DNA of 64,000 bases, taken from positions 62,001 to 126,000 of the forward strand of contig DRFF01000057.1 in the NCBI GenBank assembly GCA_011050685.1. Reading direction: 5' to 3'. This DNA comes from Aurantimonas coralicida. GTDB taxonomy: Bacteria > Pseudomonadota > Alphaproteobacteria > Rhizobiales > Rhizobiaceae. The notes beneath the pieces are model-generated. The model was not told the origin of the DNA. It saw only the letters and a program-made list of their open reading frames with translations, and searched no databases. Positions within the stretch are counted from its first letter, which is position 1. Each line of letters begins with the position of its first letter. Positions 18,187-26,288 of this stretch are shown in pieces. The translations under genes were made by a program, and so were the position numbers.

Positions 18187-19137
18187 ATGGCGCCACGTCC
18201 CATCTGGAAAGGGCAGATTCGCCTGTCGCTTGTCTCAATTCCCGTCGAAATGTTCTCGGCCACCCAGTCGGGTGCGTCGATCAGCTTCCGCCAGATCCAC
18301 CGCGAGAGCGGCAAGCGCATTCATTACGACAAGGTCGTCGAGGGGATCGGTCCGGTCGACAAGGACGAGATCGTCAAGGGCTACGAAATCAGCAAGGACG
18401 AATATGTTCTCCTGACCGACGAGGAGATCGAGGACGTCAAGCTGGAGACGAAAAAGACGCTGGAACTCGTCCAGTTCGTCGATACCTGCTCCATCCCGCC
18501 GCTGTATTTCGACAAACCCTATTACGTCGTGCCCCAGGACGAACTTGCCGAGGATGCGTTCCGGGTGGTGCGCGACGCGTTGCGCCAGTCGCAGAAGACC
18601 GGCCTTGGCCAGCTCTCGCTACGCGGCAAGGAGTATCTCATTGCGCTGCGCCCCTGCGGCAACGGCCTCCTGCTCGAGACGCTGCACTATGAGGACGAGG
18701 TCCGCAAATCGGATTCGATCTTCTCCGACATCTCCGATGCGGAGACCGACGAAGACCTGCTCGACGTCGCCACCCAGCTCATCGCCAAGAAATCCGCGCC
18801 CTTCGACGCATCCGCTTTCAAGAACCACTACACCGACGCGCTGAAGAAACTGATCGCCGAGAAGCGCAAGAAGGGTGGCAAGGCGACGATCGCCATCGAG
18901 GAAGACGAACCGGCACCATCCGACCGAGGCAGCAACGTGGTCGACCTGATGGCGACGCTGAAGAAGAGCCTGGAAGGCGACGGCGGTTCCGCCGGGGTGA
19001 AGGCTGCGGCAGCGAGGGATCGGAAGCCACCCGCCAAAGCACGGGCGACAAAGTCGCCCGCCGCCGCCTCGGGCAAATCCGCGAAGTCCGCGAAGCCGGT
19101 CACGAAGAGTCCGTCCAGCCGGCGCAAAAGCGCCTGA
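18187..19137 (+). CDS. ku: Non-homologous end joining protein Ku
   Basis: Ku forms a ring-shaped homodimer that binds double-strand DNA ends and recruits LigD. The 316-residue protein starts MAPRPIWKGQIRLSLVSIPV and has the conserved core (ISFRQIHRESGKRIHYDKVV, YYVVPQDELAEDAFRVVRDA) over about residues 10-230. The C-terminus is a Lys/Ala/Ser-rich basic tail (about 270-316) of the type that contacts DNA or LigD. The ATG at 18187 follows GGAG at eight bases. The gene is 11 nt from ligD, so one transcript is expected, driven by the stress promoter upstream. Confidence 0.96.
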   Translation: MAPRPIWKGQIRLSLVSIPVEMFSATQSGASISFRQIHRESGKRIHYDKVVEGIGPVDKDEIVKGYEISKDEYVLLTDEEIEDVKLETKKTLELVQFVDTCSIPPLYFDKPYYVVPQDELAEDAFRVVRDALRQSQKTGLGQLSLRGKEYLIALRPCGNGLLLETLHYEDEVRKSDSIFSDISDAETDEDLLDVATQLIAKKSAPFDASAFKNHYTDALKKLIAEKRKKGGKATIAIEEDEPAPSDRGSNVVDLMATLKKSLEGDGGSAGVKAAAARDRKPPAKARATKSPAAASGKSAKSAKPVTKSPSSRRKSA

Positions 19138-19148
19138 GGATCGGCGCG

Positions 19149-21743
19149 ATGGCGGCGAAGGGCGACGACCTCCTCGGCACCTACCGGAAGAAGCGGGACT
19201 TCTCGAAAACCCGCGAACCGGCAGGATCGGCCAATGCGCTCTCCGGCGATGGCGCCTTGTTCTTCTGCGTCCAGAAGCACGCCGCGACCCGGCTTCATTA
19301 CGACTTCCGCATCGAATGGGACGGCGTTCTGAAAAGCTGGGCGGTGACCAAGGGTCCCAGCCTCGATCCGGCCGCCAAGCGCCTGGCGGTCAGGACCGAG
19401 GACCACCCGATGGATTACGGGACCTTCGAGGGCACCATTCCGAAGGGCCAATATGGCGGCGGCACGGTCATGCTCTGGGACCGGGGTTCCTGGGAGCCGC
19501 TGGAAGACCCGGAAAAGGGTTTCGAGAAAGGCAGCCTGAAGATGCGCCTGTCCGGCGAGCGGATGCGGGGCAACTGGGCGCTGGTGCGCATGAAGCCACG
19601 CGGCAAGGAGACGCGCGAAAACTGGCTGCTGATCAAGGAAAAGGACGCGGCGGTCGACCGGCGCCGCAACCTCCTCAGCGCCGACACCAGCGTCAAGACC
19701 GGCCGCACCATGGCGGCGATCGCTGAGGGCGACGAGAGCTGGGCCGAGACCCGGCGACCCGGCGACCCGGCGGCCAAATCCAGCCGAACCGGAACCAAGC
19801 AGGCGGCCGAGACGAACACGAAAGCAAAGTCTTCCCCTTCCCTGCCGCTGCCGCGATTCCATGCGCCGCAACTGGCCACGCTGGTCGACGCCGCTCCCGA
19901 GGGCGGAGACTGGCTGCACGAGATGAAATATGACGGCTACCGTGTCATGATCGCGGTCGGCAAAGGGCAGGTGCGATGCTGGACCCGCAACGAAAAGGAC
20001 TGGACCGACAAGTTCGGGCCGGTCGGCGAGGCCGCGAAGCATCTTGATTGCGGCAATGCCCTGATCGATGGCGAGATCGTCGCCTTCGATGACAACGGAA
20101 AAACCGACTTCTCGACACTGCAGCGGCATCTCAGCGAGGGTGGCCCCCTTGCTTGTTTCTGCTTCGACCTGCTGCATCTGGACGGCAAGGATCTGACCAA
20201 CCGGCCGCTCGCCCAGCGCAAGACCGCGCTGAAGGCGCTGCTGGATCGTACGCCCTCCGATCTGCTTCTTTATAGCGAGCACGTTTTGGGCAGCGGCCCG
20301 GCGGTGTTTGAGAAAATTTGCGGAGCGGGTCACGAGGGCATTATCGCCAAGCGCGCCGACGCGCCCTACCGATCGGGACGCGGCAAATCCTGGCTGAAGG
20401 TCAAATGCACAAGGCGGCAGGAATTCGTCGTCGGCGGCTGGTCACCGTCGGACAAGAAGGGTCGCGCCTTCTCCTCGATCCTTGTCGGAGTCATGGAAGA
20501 TGATCGCCTGCGCTATCGCGGCCGGGTCGGCTCCGGTTTCGATCAACAGACGCTGGAGGATCTCGCCGATCGCTTCGACGCCCTCTCCCGCCAGACCTCG
20601 CCCTTCGATGCGCTGCCGAATGACGTCAAGCGCGGCGCCCGTTTCGTCACCCCAAAGCTCGTCGCCGAGATCGATTTCGCCGAGTTTACCGCCGACGGCC
20701 ATATCCGCCACGGCGTGTTCAAGGGCCTGCGCGAGGACAAGGCGGCCGAAGTCGTGGCGGACGAACGACCGCATCTGACGAAATCCTCAGGCGCGAAGAC
20801 CGCAACAGCCGAAAAGCGCGGCGGCGCGCCTATCTCCCGTCGCTCCGGCAGCGCCCCCACCACCGTCGCCGGTGTTCGGCTCACCAGCCCGGATCGCGTG
20901 GTTTACGACAGTCAGGGCGTTACCAAGCTCGATCTGGCGCATTATTATGAAGCAGTGGCCGCGCGCATGCTGGAGCATGCCGGCAACCGCCCGGTCTCCC
21001 TGGTGCGCTGTCCGCAGGGGCGCAACAAGCACTGCTTCTTCCAAAAGCACGACACCGGCGGCTTCCCCAATGCCGTGAAGACGGTCGCGGTCGCCGAAAA
21101 GGACGGCGGCACCGCCGACTATCTCACCATGCCGGACGCCGCGGCGCTCGTCGGAGCGGTGCAGATGGGAACGCTGGAATTCCACATCTGGGGCGCACGC
21201 AACGACCGGTTGGAAAAGCCCGACCGGCTGGTCTTCGACCTCGACCCGGACGAAGGCCTGGGCTTTGCCGATGTGAAGACGGCGGCCTTCGATCTTCGCG
21301 ACCGGCTCGCCGATCTTGGCCTCCAGAGCTTTGCCATGGTCACCGGCGGCAAGGGCGTGCATGTGGTCGTGCCGCTCGAACGGCGGCAGGGCTGGACGGA
21401 ATTAAAGGCCTTCGCCAAGGGCTTTGCCCAAACCCAGGCCGACACCGAGCCGGAGCGCTTCGTCGCCACCATGTCCAAGGCCAAGCGGAAGGGCCGGATC
21501 TTCATCGACTGGCTGCGCAACGAGCGCGGCGCGACGGCCATCACTCCATACTCCACGCGCTCGCGCGCGGGGGCGCCCGTGGCAACGCCCGTCGGCTGGG
21601 CCGAACTGGAGACGCTCGAAGCAGCCAATGGCTTCGACATTGAGGCGGTGCTGCAGCGGCTACAGGACGCCGACCCATGGTCCGACTATGGTTCGGTGCG
21701 CCAGTCCATCACCAAGGCGATGCTGTCGACGGTCGCTGGGTGA
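19149..21743 (+). CDS. ligD: ATP-dependent DNA ligase D (PE-LIG-POL)
   Basis: This 864-residue protein carries all three NHEJ activities. The 3'-phosphoesterase domain covers about residues 35-150, with KHAATRLHYDFR supplying His44, His50 and Asp52. The adenylating ligase spans about 240-545, with catalytic Lys260 in EMKYDGYRV and the motif IIAKRADAPYRSGR. The archaeo-eukaryotic primase-like polymerase spans about 575-860, with the acidic pair in DLDPDEG (697-699) and later IDWLRNERGATAI. The order PE-LIG-POL is the common proteobacterial one, unlike mycobacterial POL-PE-LIG. All key residues appear intact, so Ku-LigD here should be a complete end-joining system. Confidence 0.96.
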   Translation: MAAKGDDLLGTYRKKRDFSKTREPAGSANALSGDGALFFCVQKHAATRLHYDFRIEWDGVLKSWAVTKGPSLDPAAKRLAVRTEDHPMDYGTFEGTIPKGQYGGGTVMLWDRGSWEPLEDPEKGFEKGSLKMRLSGERMRGNWALVRMKPRGKETRENWLLIKEKDAAVDRRRNLLSADTSVKTGRTMAAIAEGDESWAETRRPGDPAAKSSRTGTKQAAETNTKAKSSPSLPLPRFHAPQLATLVDAAPEGGDWLHEMKYDGYRVMIAVGKGQVRCWTRNEKDWTDKFGPVGEAAKHLDCGNALIDGEIVAFDDNGKTDFSTLQRHLSEGGPLACFCFDLLHLDGKDLTNRPLAQRKTALKALLDRTPSDLLLYSEHVLGSGPAVFEKICGAGHEGIIAKRADAPYRSGRGKSWLKVKCTRRQEFVVGGWSPSDKKGRAFSSILVGVMEDDRLRYRGRVGSGFDQQTLEDLADRFDALSRQTSPFDALPNDVKRGARFVTPKLVAEIDFAEFTADGHIRHGVFKGLREDKAAEVVADERPHLTKSSGAKTATAEKRGGAPISRRSGSAPTTVAGVRLTSPDRVVYDSQGVTKLDLAHYYEAVAARMLEHAGNRPVSLVRCPQGRNKHCFFQKHDTGGFPNAVKTVAVAEKDGGTADYLTMPDAAALVGAVQMGTLEFHIWGARNDRLEKPDRLVFDLDPDEGLGFADVKTAAFDLRDRLADLGLQSFAMVTGGKGVHVVVPLERRQGWTELKAFAKGFAQTQADTEPERFVATMSKAKRKGRIFIDWLRNERGATAITPYSTRSRAGAPVATPVGWAELETLEAANGFDIEAVLQRLQDADPWSDYGSVRQSITKAMLSTVAG

Positions 21744-21815
21744 CGAAGCGGCGAAACGCTTGATTCCCGCCAGCGCCTGACGCAATTTCGCCGCCGCAAC
21801 CGGAGGAATTTGCTG

Positions 21816-22352
21816 ATGCCCCTTTACGCACTCGACGGCGACCGCCCCGAAACCTCGCCTGAGAGCGAGTTCTTCGTTGCGCCGGGCGCCCATGTCATCG
21901 GACGGGTACGCCTCGGCAAAAACGCGAATATCTGGTTCGGCTCGGTGCTGCGCGGCGACAATGAATGGATGACGATCGGCGAGAACACCAACATCCAGGA
22001 CAATTGCACCCTGCACAGCGACCCCGGATTTCCGCTGACCATCGGCGCAGGCTGCACGATCGGCCACGGCGCCATCGTCCATGGCTGCACCATCGGTGCG
22101 AATTCACTGATCGGCATGGGCGCGACGGTCCTGAACGGCGCCCGGATCGGCAAGAATTCGATCGTCGGCGCCAATGCGCTGGTGACCGAGGGCAAGGAGT
22201 TTCCAGACAATTCCCTGATTGTCGGCGCGCCCGCCAAGGTGGCGCGCACGCTCGATGACGCAGCGGTCGCCGGGCTCAAGGCCGCCGCCGAGCACTATGT
22301 CGCCAACGCGCGACGCTTCGCCAAGGGGCTCGAGCGCGTCGATCCCGAGTGA
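21816..22352 (+). CDS. Gamma-class carbonic anhydrase-like hexapeptide protein
   Basis: The 178-residue protein is a left-handed beta-helix built from hexapeptide repeats (VIGRVRLGKNANIWFGSVLR, IGAGCTIGHGAIVHG, IGANSLIGMGATVLNG). The three zinc ligands of the family are visible as His in CTLHSD and the two in TIGHGAIVHG. Such proteins (YrdA/CaiE group) form trimers; many lack proven carbonic anhydrase activity, so a metal-dependent acyl or hydratase role is also possible. The ATG at 21816 has GGAGGA nine bases upstream, which rules out a TTG six bases earlier. It lies 72 nt after ligD and may be read from the same transcript. Confidence 0.9.
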   Translation: MPLYALDGDRPETSPESEFFVAPGAHVIGRVRLGKNANIWFGSVLRGDNEWMTIGENTNIQDNCTLHSDPGFPLTIGAGCTIGHGAIVHGCTIGANSLIGMGATVLNGARIGKNSIVGANALVTEGKEFPDNSLIVGAPAKVARTLDDAAVAGLKAAAEHYVANARRFAKGLERVDPE

Positions 22353-22474
22353 TACCTGGACGCCGCCGCAACAGACGGACCGACAGGCGACCCCCGCGTT
22401 GAATCAACATCACAGCCACTCCTTGTAACCAATTGATTCCGCTTTGTGCGCTTAGCCCCTTGATCTGGATCGCC

Positions 22475-23590
22475 ATGACACTCTTCACCAGCCTCGCCCG
22501 GTCGCTTCCCGCCACCATCCCCTTCGTCGGCCCGGAGGCGATCGAGCGCCGCACCTCCGTGCCGTTCAAGGCGCGGCTGGGCGCTAACGAAAGCGTCTTC
22601 GGCCCGTCGCCCAACGCTGTCGCGGCCATGGCCGAAGCGGCGCGCGGAAGCTGGGCCTATGGTGACCCGGAAAACCACGAGCTGAAACACGCCATCGCCG
22701 ACCATCTCGGCATCGGCTTCGACAATGTGACGGTCGGGGAAGGCATCGACGGCCTGCTCGGATATCTGGTGCGGCTCACCTGCGCACCCGGCGAGGTGGT
22801 GGTGACGTCACGCGGCGCCTATCCGACCTTCAATTATCACGCGGCCGGCTATGGGGCGTCCGTCGACTTCGTCCCCTATCGGTCGGACGACCATGAGGAC
22901 CTCGACGGTCTGATCGAGCGGGCCAGGGAACTGCGTCCGAAGCTCGTCTATTTCGCCAACCCGGACAATCCGACCGGCTCCTGGCACGCGGCCGCCGCGG
23001 TAGAGCGGCTGATCGCCGAAATCCCGGAGGAGACGATCCTCGTTCTCGACGAGGCGTATAGCGATCTGGCGCCGGCGTCGGCGCTGCCGCGTATCACGCT
23101 GATGCGGCCCAATCTCCTGCGGTTTCGCACCTTCTCCAAGGCCTACGGCATGGCCGGCATGCGGATCGCCTACGCGATCGGCGAGGCGGACACCGTCGTT
23201 CAGTTCGACAAGGTGCGCAATCATTTCGGCGTGTCGCGCGTGGCGCAAGCCGGGGCGTTGGCGGCGTTGAAGGATCAGGATTATCTGCGCGCGGTGACCG
23301 CGAGGATCGTGGCGGCGCGAGATCGGCTGGCCGATATCGCCCTGCGGGCCGGGCTGACACCCCTGCCCTCGGCCGCGAATTTCGTGGCCATCGACTGCGG
23401 CGGCGACGGCGATTATGCGCGCGCGCTGCTCGAGGCGGTGATCCGCCGCGGCGTCTTCATCCGGATGCCGGGTGTGGCTCCGCTGGATCGGATGATCCGC
23501 GTCACGGTCGGACGGAACGAAGATCTGGCGCTGTTCGAGACGGCCCTTGCCGGCGCGATCGAGGAAGTCGGCGCGCCCAAGGCAGCCTGA
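22475..23590 (+). CDS. PLP-dependent aminotransferase, HisC-like
   Basis: This 371-residue class I/II aminotransferase shows LGANESVFGPSPNA near the N-terminus, YFANPDNPTGSW, VLDEAYSDL (Asp contacting PLP nitrogen) and TFSKAYGMAGMRIAYAIG with the Schiff-base Lys. It is closest in pattern to histidinol-phosphate aminotransferase, which moves an amino group from glutamate in histidine synthesis, but many such proteins in Alphaproteobacteria act on other amino acids. There are no his genes around it, so the substrate is open. The ATG at 22475 is chosen because upstream codons give a non-conserved hydrophobic extension. Confidence 0.87.
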   Translation: MTLFTSLARSLPATIPFVGPEAIERRTSVPFKARLGANESVFGPSPNAVAAMAEAARGSWAYGDPENHELKHAIADHLGIGFDNVTVGEGIDGLLGYLVRLTCAPGEVVVTSRGAYPTFNYHAAGYGASVDFVPYRSDDHEDLDGLIERARELRPKLVYFANPDNPTGSWHAAAAVERLIAEIPEETILVLDEAYSDLAPASALPRITLMRPNLLRFRTFSKAYGMAGMRIAYAIGEADTVVQFDKVRNHFGVSRVAQAGALAALKDQDYLRAVTARIVAARDRLADIALRAGLTPLPSAANFVAIDCGGDGDYARALLEAVIRRGVFIRMPGVAPLDRMIRVTVGRNEDLALFETALAGAIEEVGAPKAA

Positions 23591-23599
23591 CGTCGAAGC

Positions 23600-23872
23600 T
23601 CAGTGCAGAGTCAACCATTCGCGGGCAGCGCGCAACGCGGCCGCGATCTCGGACTTCGACATCTGTCCGGCGATATCCTGGCGATGGAAAGCGGCGTCTT
23701 CGGCGCCCTTACGATCAGCCAAGTTGAAATACATGTGGGCGGCGACGAAATTCACCGCGCCGTCGCGGCCCGAGGCCGCCCGCATGCCGAGGTCGAGAAG
23801 GATGTCGGCGTCGACGAACGCGGCGCCGTTGACCGTCGGTTCGGAATAGTTCTGGAAATCGATGCGAGCCAT
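23600..23872 (-). CDS. Small SEL1-repeat-like protein
   Basis: The 90-residue product (MARIDFQNYSEPTVNGAAFV, then DADILLDLGMRAASGRDGAV) has one SEL1-like helical hairpin (VAAHMYFNLADRKGAEDAAF) and ends EIAAALRAAREWLTLH. Nearly the same small protein is common across rhizobia, where it is annotated as a SEL1 repeat family protein of unknown role. A weak AGGGA site precedes the ATG at 23872. It is convergent with the aminotransferase gene ten bases away. The SEL1 hairpin suggests a protein-protein contact role. Confidence 0.75.
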   Translation of the reverse strand: MARIDFQNYSEPTVNGAAFVDADILLDLGMRAASGRDGAVNFVAAHMYFNLADRKGAEDAAFHRQDIAGQMSKSEIAAALRAAREWLTLH

Positions 23873-24238
23873 TGTCTTTGCGTCCCTGTCGCTATTGATC
23901 GGGCTGTTGTCCGATAGCGCCAGAATGACCGGCACGACTGAAAAGGCGATTAAAGTTCGAGCTTAATTAGACTTAAACATCGCCAGGAAAAAAGCCGCCC
24001 TTATATTGCGTAACAGTATGAGACAAATAGGTTATTCCGAAAATCAACCCAAATCGGTCGGGCCTTGGCTTTACCGAACGCTAACCGCGTTCCCACAAGG
24101 GCCAGCGCCCGGCGCGTCGTTTTCGGCTCTTTGCCCCGCGCCGGGTCACTTGCGATTTCCCGCGATTCAATTACGCTTACGTCAAGGGAATATGGCGGGC
24201 GTCGATCTGTCGTCCGGTCGTTCCCATGGGAGGAAGAC
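23873..24238. other. AT-richer divergent intergenic region
   Basis: This 366-nt spacer lies between the SEL1-like gene and the first DUF2147 gene. It contains a local AT-rich patch with three TTAA half-sites (23950, 23963, 23973) whose spacings (9 and 6 nt) do not fit the seven-base CtrA box. A weak TTGCGA-N16-TACGCT promoter-like pair lies at 24150-24177 ahead of the DUF2147 gene. No gene is seen. Confidence 0.4.
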
Positions 24239-24586
24239 ATGAGACGAGTATTCCTTGCAGCCGCGTGTTTCGGCCTTGCCATGGCCGGCGCGGCCCACGC
24301 CGATCCGATCGAGGGCAAATGGCGGATGCCATCCGGCTATGACGCCAAGATCGCGCCCTGCGGCGGCGCCTTTTGCCTGACCTATACGAACGGCCCCTAC
24401 AAGGGCAAAACCTTCGGCCAGATGCAGCCCAAGGGCGGCGGCCAATATGCCGGATCGGTGACCGACTACACCAAGGGCGGCAAGCAATACTCCGGCAAGG
24501 GCAGCCTCTCCGGCAACACGCTGTCGATTTCGGGCTGCGTGCTCGGCGGCCTGTTCTGCCGGTCGCAGAGCCTCAACCGTCTTTGA
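24239..24586 (+). CDS. Exported DUF2147 family protein, copy 1
   Basis: A signal peptide (MRRVFLAAACFGLAMAGAAH-A) is followed by a 94-residue mature domain beginning DPIEGKWRMPSG. The pattern G-x-W at the start of a small beta-sheet, PYKGKTFGQMQPKGG and GNTLSISGCVLG matches the DUF2147 fold, a lipocalin-like small periplasmic domain of unknown function. Four Cys in two pairs (CGGAFC, CVLGGLFC) suggest two disulfides. The ribosome site GGGAGGAAGAC is strong. A paralogue follows 133 nt downstream, so this is a tandem duplication that has since diverged. Confidence 0.82.
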   Translation: MRRVFLAAACFGLAMAGAAHADPIEGKWRMPSGYDAKIAPCGGAFCLTYTNGPYKGKTFGQMQPKGGGQYAGSVTDYTKGGKQYSGKGSLSGNTLSISGCVLGGLFCRSQSLNRL

Positions 24587-24719
24587 CGGCGGCCGCCTGC
24601 TGGAAACTCTCACGATGCGCTCGGGCGCGCCATGCCGGCGCGCCCGAACCGGGCCACCGTGCTGCCCAAATCCGACCCTACTGTTCGCGCGGGGACGTCC
24701 CAGCGAACAGGAACAGGGC

Positions 24720-25061
24720 ATGCGCCAGCTACTCCTCGCAATCACCGCTATCGCGGCCATCACGTCGCCGACGCTTTCGGCCGAGCCGATCGTCGGAAAA
24801 TGGCGCGCGCCGGGGGGCGGCGTCGTCAAGGTGACGTCGTGCGGCAACGCCGCCTATTGCGCCAAGGTCATAACCGGCGAGCACAAGGGCAAGTCGGTCG
24901 GGCAGATGTCGGGGGCCGGCCTGGAATATGTCGGCACCGTCACCGATCCGCGCGAGGACCGGACCTATAACGGCAGGGCGCGCGTGGAGGGAGGACAATT
25001 GAAGCTGACCGGCTGCGCCTTGAAGATCTTCTGCAAGACGCAAATCTGGGTCCGCGTCTGA
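24720..25061 (+). CDS. Exported DUF2147 family protein, copy 2
   Basis: The 113-residue product has a signal peptide (MRQLLLAITAIAAITSPTLS-A) and a mature domain EPIVGKWRAPGGG...GKSVGQMSGAGLEYVG...GQLKLTGCALKIFCKTQIWV. The Cys pairs (CGNAAYC, CALKIFC) match those of the upstream paralogue. The two proteins share only the family skeleton, so the duplication is old. AGGAACAGGG precedes the ATG. A terminator follows closely, consistent with a two-gene transcript. Confidence 0.82.
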   Translation: MRQLLLAITAIAAITSPTLSAEPIVGKWRAPGGGVVKVTSCGNAAYCAKVITGEHKGKSVGQMSGAGLEYVGTVTDPREDRTYNGRARVEGGQLKLTGCALKIFCKTQIWVRV

Positions 25062-25084
25062 GACCGCCGGCGCGGCTTTTTATG

Positions 25085-25114
25085 CCCCGACCCGCCACAG
25101 TTCGCGGGTCGGGG
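25085..25114 (+). terminator. Terminator between the DUF2147 pair and the convergent GST gene
   Basis: CCCCGACCCGC and GCGGGTCGGGG form a perfect 11-bp stem with an eight-base loop, followed on the plus strand by TTCTTGT. It lies 24 nt after the second DUF2147 stop and may serve both convergent genes. Confidence 0.8.
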
Positions 25115-25158
25115 TTCTTGTCTGACCGAGAATAACGCGGCGCCATTGTCGCCTCGCG

Positions 25159-25872
25159 TCAGGCGCGGGCCCGCTGGCCGAAGAGGACGCTCTGGGCATT
25201 GGCGTCGGTCGCGAGATTCATCTTCTCGCGCTCCGCCTTGCCGATATCGAGTCCCTTGGAAACCGCCGGGCGCGATTTGACGACATCGAACCACCGCCGC
25301 AGATTCGGGAACTCCTCCAGATCCTGACCCTGGTTCTTGTAGGGCACCACCCAGCCGATCGCCGCCATGTCGGCGATCGAGTAGTCGGCGCCGCCGAGAT
25401 ATTCATTGTCCTTCAGGCGTCGGTTCATGACCCCGTAGAGCCGGTTCACCTCATTCGTATAACGGTCGATGCCATAGGCGATCTGCTCCGGCGCGTAATT
25501 GCGGAAGTGATGGGCTTGGCCCGCCATCGGGCCGAGGCCGCCGATCTGCCAGAACAGCCATTCCTCGACGGCGACCCGCGCCCGCTCCTCGGTCGGATAG
25601 AATTGGCCGAACTTGCGCCCGAGATATTGCAGGATTGCGCCTGACTCGAACACTGAGATCGGCGCGCCGCCCGGCCCTTCCGGATCGACGATCGCCGGCA
25701 TCCGGTTGTTCGGGGAAATCGCCAAGAAGTCCGGCTTGAACTGGTCGCCCGCGCCGATATTGACGTATTCGATATCGTAAGGAACGCCGAGTTCCTCCAG
25801 CATGATGGAGATTTTCCAGCCGTTCGGCGTCGGCCAGTAATACAGCTTGATCGGATCGGTCTGCGTCGGCAT
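25159..25872 (-). CDS. Glutathione S-transferase family protein (YfcG-like)
   Basis: The 237-residue protein has an N-terminal thioredoxin-like domain with IKLYYWPTPNGWKISIMLEE, where Thr/Asn take the position used for glutathione activation in the Nu-class (YfcG, YghU) enzymes. It also has NNRMPAIVDPEG with the cis-proline and FESGAILQYLGRKFG contacting glutathione. A C-terminal helical domain follows, with GGADYSIADMAAIGWV. Nu-class enzymes act as disulfide-bond reductases and peroxidases. The ATG at 25872 has AGGA nine bases upstream, so it is preferred over one 18 nt earlier. It stands alone as a transcription unit. Confidence 0.9.
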   Translation of the reverse strand: MPTQTDPIKLYYWPTPNGWKISIMLEELGVPYDIEYVNIGAGDQFKPDFLAISPNNRMPAIVDPEGPGGAPISVFESGAILQYLGRKFGQFYPTEERARVAVEEWLFWQIGGLGPMAGQAHHFRNYAPEQIAYGIDRYTNEVNRLYGVMNRRLKDNEYLGGADYSIADMAAIGWVVPYKNQGQDLEEFPNLRRWFDVVKSRPAVSKGLDIGKAEREKMNLATDANAQSVLFGQRARA

Positions 25873-26052
25873 CGCAAAAATTCCTGTCATCCCGGGTTGG
25901 CGTTACCCACCGACCTAGCGCCGCGACGGCGAAGCGCAAAGCCGTATTTCGCCCGACGCTGCGTTCATCATCGGCATCCGGCCGGCGACACCGCTTCAGC
26001 TTCGGTTCAGGCAACCCGTGCAAACATGGAAAAAATCGTTTAGGACGACGCC

Positions 26053-26244
26053 ATGATGACGCGATTGACAATCATCACCGCGCTGATCGCGCTCTTTGGG
26101 GTGAGCTTCAGTTTTCTGGCCCAGAACTCCGTCAACCGCCCCGGCAGCGCCTTTGCCTCGGTTGCGGGAAGCGATTGCGGCTACAGGATCGGTATCGTCT
26201 GTCCGCTCGAACGCGATCCAACGACGACGCGGGCGAAATTTTAG
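26053..26244 (+). CDS. Hypothetical 63-residue membrane or secreted peptide
   Basis: The frame encodes an N-terminal hydrophobic helix (MMTRLTIITALIALFGVSFS, then FLAQNSVNRPG) followed by a short polar tail with two Cys (GSDCGYRIGIVC). It has a signal-peptide or single-anchor layout. AGGACGACGCC lies before the ATG. It ends 45 nt before the AMP nucleosidase start on the same strand. I do not recognise a family; the case rests on the hydrophobic profile and ribosome site, and a chance frame is possible. Confidence 0.5.
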   Translation: MMTRLTIITALIALFGVSFSFLAQNSVNRPGSAFASVAGSDCGYRIGIVCPLERDPTTTRAKF

Positions 26245-26288
26245 GTCGCTCGTCTTCTCCGCGCCACGCCAGCCGGCTAAACCAAGGC

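Noticed and set aside
23950-23976. CtrA-binding box
   Set aside because: Three TTAA half-sites have spacings of 9 and 6 nt, not 7.
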